Assembly (NCBI GenBank): GCA_016720585.1 | Contig: JADKKH010000001.1 | Coordinates: 186,001 to 250,000, forward strand | Length of the DNA: 64,000 nucleotides | Direction of reading: 5' to 3' | Source of the DNA: Chitinophagaceae bacterium | GTDB taxonomy: Bacteria; Bacteroidota; Bacteroidia; Chitinophagales; Chitinophagaceae | Shown here: piece after piece, positions 8,015 to 17,330 of the stretch | Layout of the letters: every line of letters starts with the position of its first letter | Numbering within the stretch: the first letter of the stretch is position 1 | Position numbers and translations under genes: made by a program | The notes under the pieces: model-generated | Told to the model about the DNA's origin: nothing | The model's input: only the letters and a program-made list of their open reading frames with translations | Databases searched by the model: none

Positions 8015-9286
8015 ATGTTGCAGTTACAGATTTTACGGCAAAATTCACAGTCAGTAAAGGAAAGACTGGCAGTAAAACATTTTGCTGAACCCCAGTTAGT
8101 GGATGTAATTATTTCATTAGATGATGAAAGAAAAAGGCTTCAACTCGATTTTGATAATAACCAGGCGAAGGTGAACAGTGTGTCCAAAGAGATTGGAGTA
8201 TTGATGTCAAAAGGTCAAAAAGAAGAAGCCGAAGTCAAGAAGCAGGAAGTATCAAGCCTAAAAGCAACCTTGCAGCCTATATCTGAAAAACTAGGTGTTG
8301 TTGAAAAACAATTGAATGATGAACTGGTTAAGCTTCCTAACCTTCCTGCTGCCCAGGTACCGGTGGGTAAAACACCTGCTGATAATGTAGTGGTGCGTGA
8401 AGGCGGAAAAAAACCATCCTTGCCTGATGGTTCAGTTCCGCATTGGGATCTGATCCGAAAATATGATCTTGTTGATTTTGAAACCGGGGCTAAGATCACC
8501 GGGAGTGGTTTTGCATTATTCAAAGGCCGCGGTTCAAAGCTGCAACGATCATTGGTTCAATATTTTTTGGATTTTAACACGGCTGCCGGTTATACAGAAT
8601 ATCATCCGCCTTTTATGGTAAATGAAGCATCGGCTTATGGAACGGGTCAGTTGCCGGATAAGGAAGGACAGATGTATTACATGCCGGAAGATAAGTTATA
8701 CATGATTCCCACTTCGGAAGTACCGGTTACTAATATTTACCGGGATGAAATGCTAAAAGAAGAACAACTCCCTATAAAGATGACGGCTTACTCTCCCTGT
8801 TTTAGAAGAGAAGCCGGAAGTTTTGGTAAAGATGTTCGTGGACTGAACCGGGTGCATCAATTTGAAAAAGTTGAAATCGTACAAATTGTACATCCTGAAA
8901 AAAGCTATGATGTTCTGGATGAGATGGTGCATCATATTGAAAAATTATTAAACAGTTTGGAACTACCGTATCGTATTTTAAGATTATGTGGTGGCGATAT
9001 GGGTTTTGCTTCGGCCATCACGTATGATTTTGAAGTTTATAGTGCCGCACAGGAACGTTGGCTTGAAGTAAGTTCTGTTAGTAATTTTGAAACTTTTCAA
9101 AGCAACCGGATGAAGACCCGGTATAAAGATGCCCAGGGAAAATCACAGTTGGTGCATACCCTGAACGGAAGCTCACTGGCCTTACCAAGAATTATTGCCT
9201 GTTTGCTTGAGAATAATCAAAAGGCCGATGGGATTCAATTGCCTCCGGTCATCCATGCCTATTTTGGAGCTGACTCCATTAAATAG
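8015..9286 (+). CDS. serS: Seryl-tRNA synthetase
   Basis: This class II synthetase charges tRNA-Ser and tRNA-Sec. From ATG 8015 it has 423 residues, the usual length. The start MLQLQILRQNSQSVKERLAVKHF is the canonical N-terminus, followed by the long antiparallel coiled-coil arm (about residues 30-110) that grips the tRNA long variable arm. Class II motif 2 (CFRREAGSFGKD) and motif 3 (NGSSLALPRIIACLLENNQ) are intact. The longer frame back to 7943 would include the promoter and is rejected. The 3' end overlaps the convergent alkB-like gene by 8 bp. Confidence 0.98.
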   Translation: MLQLQILRQNSQSVKERLAVKHFAEPQLVDVIISLDDERKRLQLDFDNNQAKVNSVSKEIGVLMSKGQKEEAEVKKQEVSSLKATLQPISEKLGVVEKQLNDELVKLPNLPAAQVPVGKTPADNVVVREGGKKPSLPDGSVPHWDLIRKYDLVDFETGAKITGSGFALFKGRGSKLQRSLVQYFLDFNTAAGYTEYHPPFMVNEASAYGTGQLPDKEGQMYYMPEDKLYMIPTSEVPVTNIYRDEMLKEEQLPIKMTAYSPCFRREAGSFGKDVRGLNRVHQFEKVEIVQIVHPEKSYDVLDEMVHHIEKLLNSLELPYRILRLCGGDMGFASAITYDFEVYSAAQERWLEVSSVSNFETFQSNRMKTRYKDAQGKSQLVHTLNGSSLALPRIIACLLENNQKADGIQLPPVIHAYFGADSIK

Positions 9287-10334
9287 TTTTTGCTGCCTGA
9301 AGTTTTTTAATACGCCGGTTCATTACATAAAACCAGGCCGGGGGAAATAACGATAATAATATCATGCCCGGGTATCCGGTGGGCATCTGGGGGGAGTTAT
9401 CGTGATGACGGAGTATCTGGTATTTCCGGCTGGCAAGATAATGATGGTCAGAGTGGCGGCTCAATTCGAACAAAACAATTCTTCCGATCAGGTGGTCACT
9501 GTTCCAACTGTGTTCCGGCATGGTCCGCTCGTAGTTGCCGTTGCTGGTAGGCTTGCGTTGTAATCCGTAATGTTCGATATAGTTAACGGTTTCCAATAAC
9601 AAAATGCCGATAAGAGCAGCAGCCAAAAAGTAAAGTGTAACGAGACCGCTAAAAGCAAAAAATATTCCGGAAAGAAATGCCAATTGTATTAATGTAAATT
9701 GAACCATTTCATTTTGTAAAGAGAAAACGGATTTACCCTTTTTTCTTATTTCATCATTGGCAATATGCCACGCACTGATATAACTAAAGAGGATGGTGCG
9801 GAAATAAAAAGTATAAACGGGCTCACCATACCGGGCACTGCTTGGATCCTCCGGTGTCGCCACTCTTTTGTGATGCCCTTTGTTGTGCTCCGTAAAAAAG
9901 TGCATATAAAGAGAAGTTAGTAGCAATGCCTTTGCCAGGGTCTGTTCCGTTTTGTTCACCCGGTGGCCTAATTCATGACCCACATTTATCCCAAATACCC
10001 CACAGAGCAATCCCATCACGCCAATTCTGCCTGCCGTATCATACCATGTGAGGGACTCATTTTTCATCGAGTCAAGAAATTCATACAAAGCGAAATACTG
10101 AACGATCACGACGATGTATAATAAAATATCATAACTCTTATTCTTTTTAGCCATTTCTTCTTCCGCAGCATTCATGTTGGACGGGTTGGGGGGAATAAAA
10201 ATCTCCATCAACGGAATAAAAAGCCAGGCAAACAGGAGGGGGAGCCAGACGACCCAGCCCTGTGAATGAAAAGAAAAAACAGACCCCAAAAAGATGATAA
10301 AAGGAAGTAGGTATCTGAGAAATCGTAACTGCAT
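9279..10334 (-). CDS. alkB: AlkB-type alkane 1-monooxygenase (membrane di-iron hydroxylase)
   Basis: An integral membrane protein with about six hydrophobic segments and the histidine boxes of the alkane hydroxylase branch of the fatty-acid desaturase superfamily: HELGH from H120, HNKGHH from H150 and HSDHH from H294 (numbered from ATG 10334). The NYIEHYGLQRK segment is the extra AlkB-specific histidine block that separates AlkB from ordinary desaturases. Terminal hydroxylation of n-alkanes would need rubredoxin and rubredoxin reductase, and neither is in the window. A longer start at 10367 (11 more residues) is possible. Substrate range is unknown; some relatives act on other hydrocarbons or fatty-acid-like molecules. 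Confidence 0.85.
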   Translation of the reverse strand: MQLRFLRYLLPFIIFLGSVFSFHSQGWVVWLPLLFAWLFIPLMEIFIPPNPSNMNAAEEEMAKKNKSYDILLYIVVIVQYFALYEFLDSMKNESLTWYDTAGRIGVMGLLCGVFGINVGHELGHRVNKTEQTLAKALLLTSLYMHFFTEHNKGHHKRVATPEDPSSARYGEPVYTFYFRTILFSYISAWHIANDEIRKKGKSVFSLQNEMVQFTLIQLAFLSGIFFAFSGLVTLYFLAAALIGILLLETVNYIEHYGLQRKPTSNGNYERTMPEHSWNSDHLIGRIVLFELSRHSDHHYLASRKYQILRHHDNSPQMPTGYPGMILLSLFPPAWFYVMNRRIKKLQAAKTI

Positions 10335-10455
10335 ACTGTTTGTATTGCGGGGATATAAAAATAACAAAGTTGTCTCAACATTTAACTTTTGTTAATCCCG
10401 CACCATTTTTAAACTTAGTATCTTTAAAACAGTCAGAAACTAAAATGTCGGCTCT

Positions 10456-11928
10456 ATGTCGTTGACCAATCAAACAAAAAACCAGCACCTGATGTGGCGT
10501 GCCGGTTTTGGCCCGGCTGTAGAACAGCTCGGAGACCTGTCAAAATATTCACCCAAGCAATTCTACAAAGCCCTGGTTAAAGCCTCGGATAAAAAGCCGG
10601 AATATATCAATGTGGCAGACGACTACCTTCAGGGTTTGTATATGGGCATTGAAGAAGTAGGGCGTCAGCAACAGCGAAAAGAGCTCAGTACGGATGAAAA
10701 AAAAATGGTACAACAAAAAAACCGGGAAGGTGTCCGTAACCTGAATATTTTCTGGTTGCATGAAATGGTCAACAGTTCCGCACAACTCCGGGAGAAAATG
10801 GCTTTTTTCTGGCATGGGCATTTTGCCTGCCGTAACCTGAATATATTTTTTCAGCAGGGGTTACTGGATGTTATCAGAAAAAATGCGTTGGGAAATTTCG
10901 GGACCTTATTAAAAGAGGTTTCCAAAAATGCGGCCATGCTGAATTTTTTAAACAACCAGCAAAACCGTAAAGATCATCCCAATGAAAACTTTGCAAGAGA
11001 AGTGATGGAATTGTTTACCCTGGGACGGGGTAATTATACCGAAAACGATGTAAAAGAAGGGGCCAGGGCTTTCACCGGTTGGAGTTCTACCCTGAAAGGA
11101 GAATATATTTTCCGCAAGGGGCAGCATGATTTTGGCAGTAAAACTGTTTTGGGTAAAACCGGAAATTTTGACGGAGGCGACATATTGGATATTTTACTGG
11201 AGAAAAAAGAAACGGCGAAATTCATTACGCAAAAACTGTATAAATTTTTGGTAAATGAACAGGTGGATCCCGAAAAAACAGAATGGCTGGCCGACCGGTT
11301 TTATAAAAACAAGTATGACATTGCCAAATTGCTGGAAGATATTTTTACCAGTGATTGGTTTTATGAAGAAAAGAATATTGGTGCCAAAATAAAATCACCG
11401 GTGGAATTACTGACCGGCATACAACGGATGTTGCCGATGAAGTTTGAAAGGGATGAAGTGTTACTGTTGATTCAACGATCCCTGGGGCAATTGCTTTTTT
11501 ATCCCCCTAATGTAGCCGGCTGGCCGGGCGGGAAGAACTGGATTGACAGTTCTACGCTTATGATGCGGATGCGGATCACGCAAATGCTGGATGATAAAGA
11601 TGAATTTAATATAAAACCCAAAGATGATGATGACCAGATGATGGGCCGTAAGGATAATAATGAAGACCCAAAGGCAGGTGCTATAAATTCAATGGGCAGG
11701 CTGAACAAACCTATACAGGTAGCTATTGACTGGAGATTGTACACAAAGCATTATGAATCTGTTCCGAGAGAGTTATTGTTGACGAATGTCACAGGCATTT
11801 TGCTTCAGGCTAAAAGCCGTGTAAACCCGGAATTGATTAAACAATTTTCTGATCAGACAGGCCGGGAAAATTTTATTAAAACAGCAACGCTGCAGATAAT
11901 GAGTACACCGGAGTATCAATTGTGTTAA
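10456..11928 (+). CDS. DUF1800 domain-containing protein
   Basis: The 490-residue protein carries the DUF1800 (PF08811) signature: an N-terminal LMWRAGFGPAVEQL block, FFWHGHFACR, the diagnostic NFAREVMELFTLGRGNYTENDVKEGARAFTGW stretch (shown here in part), and FYPPNVAGWPGGKNWIDSSTL. The biochemical role is unknown. Genes of this family are nearly always followed by a DUF1501 gene, as here, and the pair is thought to act on exported or cell-surface material. A near-consensus TATCTTTA lies at 10419-10426, 30 bp before the ATG. The stop codon at 11926-11928 directly abuts a palindromic repeat element. Confidence 0.93.
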   Translation: MSLTNQTKNQHLMWRAGFGPAVEQLGDLSKYSPKQFYKALVKASDKKPEYINVADDYLQGLYMGIEEVGRQQQRKELSTDEKKMVQQKNREGVRNLNIFWLHEMVNSSAQLREKMAFFWHGHFACRNLNIFFQQGLLDVIRKNALGNFGTLLKEVSKNAAMLNFLNNQQNRKDHPNENFAREVMELFTLGRGNYTENDVKEGARAFTGWSSTLKGEYIFRKGQHDFGSKTVLGKTGNFDGGDILDILLEKKETAKFITQKLYKFLVNEQVDPEKTEWLADRFYKNKYDIAKLLEDIFTSDWFYEEKNIGAKIKSPVELLTGIQRMLPMKFERDEVLLLIQRSLGQLLFYPPNVAGWPGGKNWIDSSTLMMRMRITQMLDDKDEFNIKPKDDDDQMMGRKDNNEDPKAGAINSMGRLNKPIQVAIDWRLYTKHYESVPRELLLTNVTGILLQAKSRVNPELIKQFSDQTGRENFIKTATLQIMSTPEYQLC

Positions 11929-12074
11929 GGCCCCCTCTAACTCCCCACAAGGGGGAGAAAAGGTTGCCGAATGCAATTAGAGTCTTTACTAAAAACAAAT
12001 TTCACTAAAATGGGAAATAATAAATCTACGGAGTCTTCGGAAGCCTCCCCCCTGAGGGGAGGTGGGAGGGGGCC
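11929..12074. repeat. REP/MITE-like palindromic element (146 bp)
   Basis: The element is bounded by inverted repeats: GGCCCCCTCTAACTCCCC at 11929-11946 and the complementary G-rich arm at 12056-12074. Each end also folds on itself (11941-11946 with 11952-11957; 12044-12050 with 12056-12062). It begins at the first base after the DUF1800 stop codon. The right end lies in frame inside the start of the DUF1501 gene. Similar C-rich/G-rich palindromes are frequent in Bacteroidota genomes and are probably mobilised in trans; no transposase is present here. Confidence 0.8.
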
Positions 12075-13272
12075 GTTTATCAAACGCAAAGAATTCATAC
12101 AAATCGGTTCACTGGCATCCGCTTCTTTGTTATTGCCCAAATTTCTGAAGGCATTTGAAGGACAAGCCCTGGTGCCTCCCGGAAATAAAGTTGTTGTCAT
12201 ACTGCAATTAAGCGGGGGTAATGATGGATTGAACACCGTTATACCCGTTAGAAATGATCTGTATTACAAAGCAAGACCCCGGTTAGGTATTGTAAAAGAT
12301 AAAGCGTTGCTGCTGACAGATGAAGTCGGATTGAACCCAGCGTTGACCGGCTTTAAAGAATTGTATGCAGATGGCAGTCTCGGAATTCTTAACAGTGTTG
12401 GTTATCCCAATCCGGACCGTTCTCACTTCCGCAGTATGGATATCTGGCAAACAGGAAGCCAGAGCAGTGAATACTGGAACCAGGGATGGATTGGCCGCTA
12501 CCTGGATGCCCAATGCAAGGGATGTGATAAACCGACACAGGCCATTGAGATAGATGATATCCTTAGTCTTGCTCTGAAAGGTGAACATATTAAAGGAATT
12601 GCCGTAAAAGACCCGAGACGTTTATATGGTACCGCCAACGAGAAATTCTTTAAAGAGGTCATGAAGAATCATAAAGACCAAGCCGGGGAGCAACCTGCAG
12701 ATTATTTATACAAAACCATGGCGGAGACACTTTCTTCTGCCGATTATATCTTTCAGCAAAGCAAGCTGCATCCGACCAAAGCGGACTACCCAAAAACTGA
12801 TTTGGGAAACAGCATGAAGACCATTGCTTCCCTGATTTTTTCTGAAATCAATACCAGGGTTTACTATGTATCCCTGGGAAGTTTTGATACGCATATCAAC
12901 CAGGAAGCACAACAACAACGTTTGTTTACAGAGATGAATGATGCGGTGAAAGCTTTTGTCAAAGATCTGAAAGGCAACAACCGGTTTGATGATGTGCTGC
13001 TGTTTACTTTTTCCGAATTTGGAAGAAGGGTGCAACAGAATGCCAGCAATGGTACGGATCATGGGACTGCCAATAACATGTTCTTAATAAGCGGCGGTTT
13101 AAAACAAAAAGGAATGATCAATGCATTACCCGACCTGGCTGATCTGGATGAGGGTGATTTAAAATATAAAGTGGATTTTAAAAATGTATATGCCACGATA
13201 TTACAAAAGTGGCTGAAGGCAGATGATAAAGCAATACTGGCAAAGCAGTATGAGTATCTGAATTTTATTTAA
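12010..13272 (+). CDS. DUF1501 domain-containing protein
   Basis: A DUF1501 (PF07394) protein related to the alkaline-phosphatase/sulfatase fold. Visible blocks are VVVILQLSGGNDGLNTVIP, RSHFRSMDIWQTG, SFDTHINQ and FSEFGRRVQQNASNGTDHG. The residues KRKEFIQIGSLASASLLLPKF form the usual N-terminal Tat/Sec-like signal region of this family. The residues before it (MGNNKSTESSEASPLRGGGRGP) are encoded by the palindromic repeat 11929-12074 and are not a family feature. ATG 12010 is favoured by its AAAATG context; ATG 11971, also inside the repeat, is possible and would add 13 residues. It forms a functional pair with the DUF1800 gene upstream. Confidence 0.9.
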   Translation: MGNNKSTESSEASPLRGGGRGPFIKRKEFIQIGSLASASLLLPKFLKAFEGQALVPPGNKVVVILQLSGGNDGLNTVIPVRNDLYYKARPRLGIVKDKALLLTDEVGLNPALTGFKELYADGSLGILNSVGYPNPDRSHFRSMDIWQTGSQSSEYWNQGWIGRYLDAQCKGCDKPTQAIEIDDILSLALKGEHIKGIAVKDPRRLYGTANEKFFKEVMKNHKDQAGEQPADYLYKTMAETLSSADYIFQQSKLHPTKADYPKTDLGNSMKTIASLIFSEINTRVYYVSLGSFDTHINQEAQQQRLFTEMNDAVKAFVKDLKGNNRFDDVLLFTFSEFGRRVQQNASNGTDHGTANNMFLISGGLKQKGMINALPDLADLDEGDLKYKVDFKNVYATILQKWLKADDKAILAKQYEYLNFI

Positions 13273-13314
13273 AAAGCATTCCCCGAAGAAAACACAAATT
13301 GTTCTGATTTTTAG

Positions 13315-13351
13315 AAAGGCCACGAAGAAAATTATTTACTTCGTGGCCTTT
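13315..13351. terminator. Hairpin terminator between DUF1501 and OPT genes
   Basis: A perfect 13-bp stem (13315-13327 with 13339-13351) closes an 11-nt loop. The T-run is short. It lies between two convergent genes and could serve both. Confidence 0.75.
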
Positions 13352-13390
13352 GTATTGTGTAATTAGTGCCTTGGTGAGGGATACTTATTT

Positions 13391-15451
13391 TTATTTTCTT
13401 TTGCTTACTGCAATTTTATAAAGTACAAACCCCATTAAGGCAAAAAAGGCAACGCCCAGCCATTTATATCCTTCACCACCTAATGCACCCGTTAAACCAT
13501 GTTCAGCCGTAACCTTGCCCAGGGTGGATGTGACGCTGGGTATGGAAGAAAGAATAGCAACCAATACCCCGGCTAAAGCTCCTCCGGCAACAAGCCCGGT
13601 TGCAAAAAGATTTCCTTTGCCCAGATCTTCTTCATCTGCCGGTACCTGTATATTTTTCTTTTTCTGTCTCCATTCTACCACACCCCGGATGGCACCACCG
13701 ATAAAAATAGGAAGCGTGGTGGATAATGGTAAATAGATGCCGATTGCAAAACTCAAAGCTTTTATGCCACAAAGTTCCATTACGATGGCAATGAATACGC
13801 CTACCAATACAAACTGCCAGTCAAGATTAAACGACAGTATACCTTTAATTAATGTAGCCATTAAAGTTCCCTGTGGTGCTGGATACAGATCCGTACCAAT
13901 AGCATGATGAATACCCTGTGCTGCCATGGCGGCTGTTGGGGTATCAAGAATTTTTATGGTAGCACCGATCGCTAATGATGAAACGATAGCTCCTATAAAT
14001 AAAGCTATCTGTTGATATTTTGGTGTGGCACCAACTATGTAACCGGTTTTTAAATCCTGTGAGGTAGCTCCGGCATTGGCAGCAGCGATACAAATCATTC
14101 CTCCTACTACTAAAGCCATAGGTTCATAAAAATGCCCCGTCCATTTTACAGCTATAAATATCAAACAGGTGCCCATCAGGGTCGCAATCGTCATACCACT
14201 GATTGGATTATTGGAGGAACCAATGATGCCAACAATTCTTGACGAAACCGTAACAAAGAATGCCCCGAATATGATAACAAGTAATCCTAATAATAACTTG
14301 CTTCCGATATTACTTCCCGGGATAAGTGTATTTGGCATTAAGGCAATTACAGCTAACAAAACAAGGCTGCCAATGCCCACTACTTTCATCGATAGATCTC
14401 TTTCGGTTCTTGGAACAATTGCTTCTTTTGCAGCATCGCCTTTTTTCAATGAACCTATACTTCCTTTGAAAGAAGAAATAATTGTTGGAATAGTTTTTAT
14501 CAGTGTTATAAAACCACCGGCGGCCACAGCCCCGGCACCTATTTGCCGGATATAGGCTCTGTATATGGCTTGCGACCAATCAGTAAACCCCTGTGTAGCT
14601 GGATCCCATCCACCAGGTCCTCCAGCCGTATTTACATCTTTCAGGTAACCCAATTTTGCTAATTGCGAAGCAATTACAACTCCATGATCATTTAATAAAC
14701 TTGCCAGTAAGGGTGTAAATACAAACCAGCTTAACACACCTCCGGCTACCAGCACGGCAGCAATCTTAGGTCCGATGATATATCCTACGCCCATATACTC
14801 AGGAGTGATCTCGCTGCTCACTCTGGCGGATGGAAAAATTTTATTGGTTTGTTTGGTAAAAAAATAGGGGGCTTCATGTATGACATGAAATATTTTCTGG
14901 AGCATCGCATACAGAAAAGCAAAACCCAAACCCATGAAAGCGGTTTTTGCAAAATCCCCGCCTTTTTCCCCGGCTTTTAAAACAGAGGCACAGGCTGTTC
15001 CTTCCGGGTAAGGCAGTGTGCCGTGTTCTTTTACAATCAATGAACGGCGCAGCGGGATCATCATCAATGTTCCCAGGATACCCCCGAAGATGGCTAGTAT
15101 TAAAATGGTAAAATAATTGAAGAAATTGGCGCTGTCGGGGTTACTTAAAAACAAAAATCCCGGAAGTGTAAATACTACACCTGCAGCAATACTTTCCCCG
15201 GCACTACCTGTAGTTTGAATAATATTATTCTCAAGGATCGTTGTTTTTAAAAATTTTCTGCCCAGGGTTATCGCTAATACCGCGATGGGGATTGATGCGG
15301 AAACGGTCAATCCCGCTTTCAGGGCCAGGTATACCGTTGAAGCGCCAAAGATGATTCCGAATGCGGCTCCGGTTAGTACAGACTTAACCGTGAACTCGGC
15401 CATATTTGTTTCCGGTGATACAAAAGGCTTGAACTTAGTTTCTTCAGACAT
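13391..15451 (-). CDS. OPT family oligopeptide transporter
   Basis: The 686-residue protein has about 14-16 hydrophobic segments. The N-terminal blocks NMAEFTVKSVLTGAAFGIIFGASTVYLALKAGLTVSASIP and TTGSAGESIAAGVVFTLP (shown in part by family recognition) are typical of the OPT (PF03169) prokaryotic branch, which imports small peptides or peptide-like metal chelates with protons. The following two genes on the same strand are POT peptide transporters, so this stretch looks devoted to peptide uptake. Translation starts at the ATG complementary to 15449-15451 (MSEETKFKPF). Confidence 0.93.
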   Translation of the reverse strand: MSEETKFKPFVSPETNMAEFTVKSVLTGAAFGIIFGASTVYLALKAGLTVSASIPIAVLAITLGRKFLKTTILENNIIQTTGSAGESIAAGVVFTLPGFLFLSNPDSANFFNYFTILILAIFGGILGTLMMIPLRRSLIVKEHGTLPYPEGTACASVLKAGEKGGDFAKTAFMGLGFAFLYAMLQKIFHVIHEAPYFFTKQTNKIFPSARVSSEITPEYMGVGYIIGPKIAAVLVAGGVLSWFVFTPLLASLLNDHGVVIASQLAKLGYLKDVNTAGGPGGWDPATQGFTDWSQAIYRAYIRQIGAGAVAAGGFITLIKTIPTIISSFKGSIGSLKKGDAAKEAIVPRTERDLSMKVVGIGSLVLLAVIALMPNTLIPGSNIGSKLLLGLLVIIFGAFFVTVSSRIVGIIGSSNNPISGMTIATLMGTCLIFIAVKWTGHFYEPMALVVGGMICIAAANAGATSQDLKTGYIVGATPKYQQIALFIGAIVSSLAIGATIKILDTPTAAMAAQGIHHAIGTDLYPAPQGTLMATLIKGILSFNLDWQFVLVGVFIAIVMELCGIKALSFAIGIYLPLSTTLPIFIGGAIRGVVEWRQKKKNIQVPADEEDLGKGNLFATGLVAGGALAGVLVAILSSIPSVTSTLGKVTAEHGLTGALGGEGYKWLGVAFFALMGFVLYKIAVSKRK

Positions 15452-15489
15452 GGCAGGTTGATTTTGTTAGAGGGAAGATAAGAAAAAGA

Positions 15490-15586
15490 AGTCAGGAGAT
15501 AAGAGTTGGGAGTCGGGAGTCAGGAGTCGGTATCAGATCCTTAGTATCTGTAAACTTCATGTCAATTGACTCCTGACTACAGACTC
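15490..15586. repeat. Intergenic word-like inverted repeat (GAGTCAGGAGTC type)
   Basis: Tandem variants of GAGTC(A/G)GGAGTC at 15490-15528 are mirrored by GACTCCTGACTACAGACTC at 15568-15586. The 11-bp arms at 15518-15528 and 15568-15578 are perfectly complementary. The right arm reaches the stop codon of the POT gene at 15585. Confidence 0.7.
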
Positions 15587-17234
15587 AGTTCACGCCCTTT
15601 TCTTTCATCACTTTATTCAGCCATTTAAGGAGTATAAACAAAAATACCGCTGCTGAACCCAATAAAATAAAATTCAACCAGAAATAGCTGGCTTTATTGT
15701 CATACTCATCCCATTTGCTGGCAAGAATTCCACTTAACTTATTACCAATTGAAGTTGATAAGAACCAACCGCCCATCATCAGTGAAGTAATACGGACCGG
15801 GCTGAGTTTGGAAACCAACGATAATCCCATAGGGCTTAAAAATAATTCTCCGATGGTAACCACCCCATAGCTTCCAATCAGCCACCAGACACTTACTTTT
15901 TCGGCACCATTATTCCCGACTTTCACTGCTGCGACCATTATCAGAACAGACAAGGCAGATATTAAAAGGCCAAATGCAATTTTAGTTGGGGTGCTGGGTT
16001 CTTTCCCTTTTCCCCTGAGCCACGTAAAGAATGCGACAACCAGTGGCGTTAATGCCACTACCCAGAACGGATTGATTGATTGACTAAGGCTGGGCAACCA
16101 GGCTTTAACCGTTTCTCCTTCTTTGGGCAGTTTATCTTTTGGTACATTTAGAAAATAAGATGGATAGCCCAGTTCCTTTACTTCTTTTCCATGTTCTTTT
16201 ATTTTTCGGAATTGGTGATCCAGTTTTACAACACTGTCTAATTTATAGGTTGTGTTAACGGCTTTATCGGTTTGTTTAAAAGTGGAAAGAATGCCACCCA
16301 TTGTACCGCTCACTTCCCGGTCGGTATAGCGGCTGGCCCAGGTATTGAGGGCAGAGCCATTTTGTTTAAAAATGGCCCAGAATAATATCACAACGGCAAA
16401 AATAGACAGCATAGCTCCCAGGGCAGGCCGTTCATCTTTATTGCTTCTAACTAATAAGCTACTATAAAATACTAAAACAGGGATACAGGCAAAAATGAAA
16501 GCATCAGTTGAATTGGAATCAAAAACATATCCTTCTGTTCCTTTAATAAACCACCCGATAACACCAAAGATGATGGAGGGGAATATCACCAATGCCAGTA
16601 TTTTCCATAACGCCATATCACCCGGTTGCAGCGGTTTTCTTACATCATACTGTTTGTAATGTTTGGTGCCAATAACAAATGTAATGACACCAATAAACAT
16701 ACCCACTCCAGCAGCTGCAAACGCTGCACCCCAGCCGATAGTGGTATATAAGGCTGCGCCAAAAAAATTACAAATGAAAGCACCAATATTAATACCCATA
16801 TAAAAGATATTATACCCTTCATCTTTCTGGTGCATGTGCTGCGGGGTGGAATATACATTGCCCAGTAGCGTAGAAATATTTGGTTTAAAAAAACCGTTAC
16901 CAACTATGACCAGTGCCATGGAAACATAAAGCATTGTTTCGTTATGAATACCCATCATACAGTAACCAACACCCATCAGCAGCCCGCCGAAAATTATGGA
17001 ACGGCGATAACCGAGATAGCGGTCGGCAATCAACCCGCCGAGAAAAGGGGTGAAAAAGACCAGGGCAATGAAAGTGCCATACAGGCTGGCTGAATCTTTT
17101 TCATCCATATTGAACCCATCAACTGAATCTTTCAGGTAAAGGGTGAAAATGCCAATCATCAGGTAATAGCCAAACCGTTCCCACATTTCAGAAAAGAAAA
17201 GAAAAGGTAATGCCTTAGGATGTTTCTTCCACAT
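15585..17234 (-). CDS. POT/PTR2 family peptide MFS transporter (copy 1)
   Basis: The 549-residue protein is a proton-coupled di/tripeptide symporter of the POT family. The ExxER motif appears as EMWERFGYYLM near residue 16. The PTR2 signature FYMGINIGAFICNF and the late SPMGLSLVSKLSP block are present. Between the two halves there is a polar stretch (about residues 300-385) instead of a simple loop. It resembles the neighbouring gene 17331-19007, so the two are probably diverged tandem copies. Confidence 0.94.
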   Translation of the reverse strand: MWKKHPKALPFLFFSEMWERFGYYLMIGIFTLYLKDSVDGFNMDEKDSASLYGTFIALVFFTPFLGGLIADRYLGYRRSIIFGGLLMGVGYCMMGIHNETMLYVSMALVIVGNGFFKPNISTLLGNVYSTPQHMHQKDEGYNIFYMGINIGAFICNFFGAALYTTIGWGAAFAAAGVGMFIGVITFVIGTKHYKQYDVRKPLQPGDMALWKILALVIFPSIIFGVIGWFIKGTEGYVFDSNSTDAFIFACIPVLVFYSSLLVRSNKDERPALGAMLSIFAVVILFWAIFKQNGSALNTWASRYTDREVSGTMGGILSTFKQTDKAVNTTYKLDSVVKLDHQFRKIKEHGKEVKELGYPSYFLNVPKDKLPKEGETVKAWLPSLSQSINPFWVVALTPLVVAFFTWLRGKGKEPSTPTKIAFGLLISALSVLIMVAAVKVGNNGAEKVSVWWLIGSYGVVTIGELFLSPMGLSLVSKLSPVRITSLMMGGWFLSTSIGNKLSGILASKWDEYDNKASYFWLNFILLGSAAVFLFILLKWLNKVMKEKGVN

Positions 17235-17285
17235 GATCAGATAAATTAAGCAGTTAAGATAATGAAAATGGGAGTAGGCGAAATA

Positions 17286-17314
17286 AAAAAGGTGGCAATT
17301 GCTGCCACCTTTTT
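17286..17314 (-). terminator. Terminator of the upstream POT gene
   Basis: An 11-bp stem (17287-17297 with 17303-17313) closes a 5-nt loop, with A/T tracts at each end. It lies 17 bp beyond the stop of the gene at 17331-19007, so the two POT genes are probably separate transcription units. Confidence 0.85.
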
Positions 17315-17330
17315 AAAAAGTTAAAAAAAT

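Noticed and set aside
10456..13272. DUF1800-DUF1501 pair as a new system
   Set aside because: The pairing is widespread and already recognised in databases, although its function is unknown. Only the repeat-derived N-terminus is unusual here.
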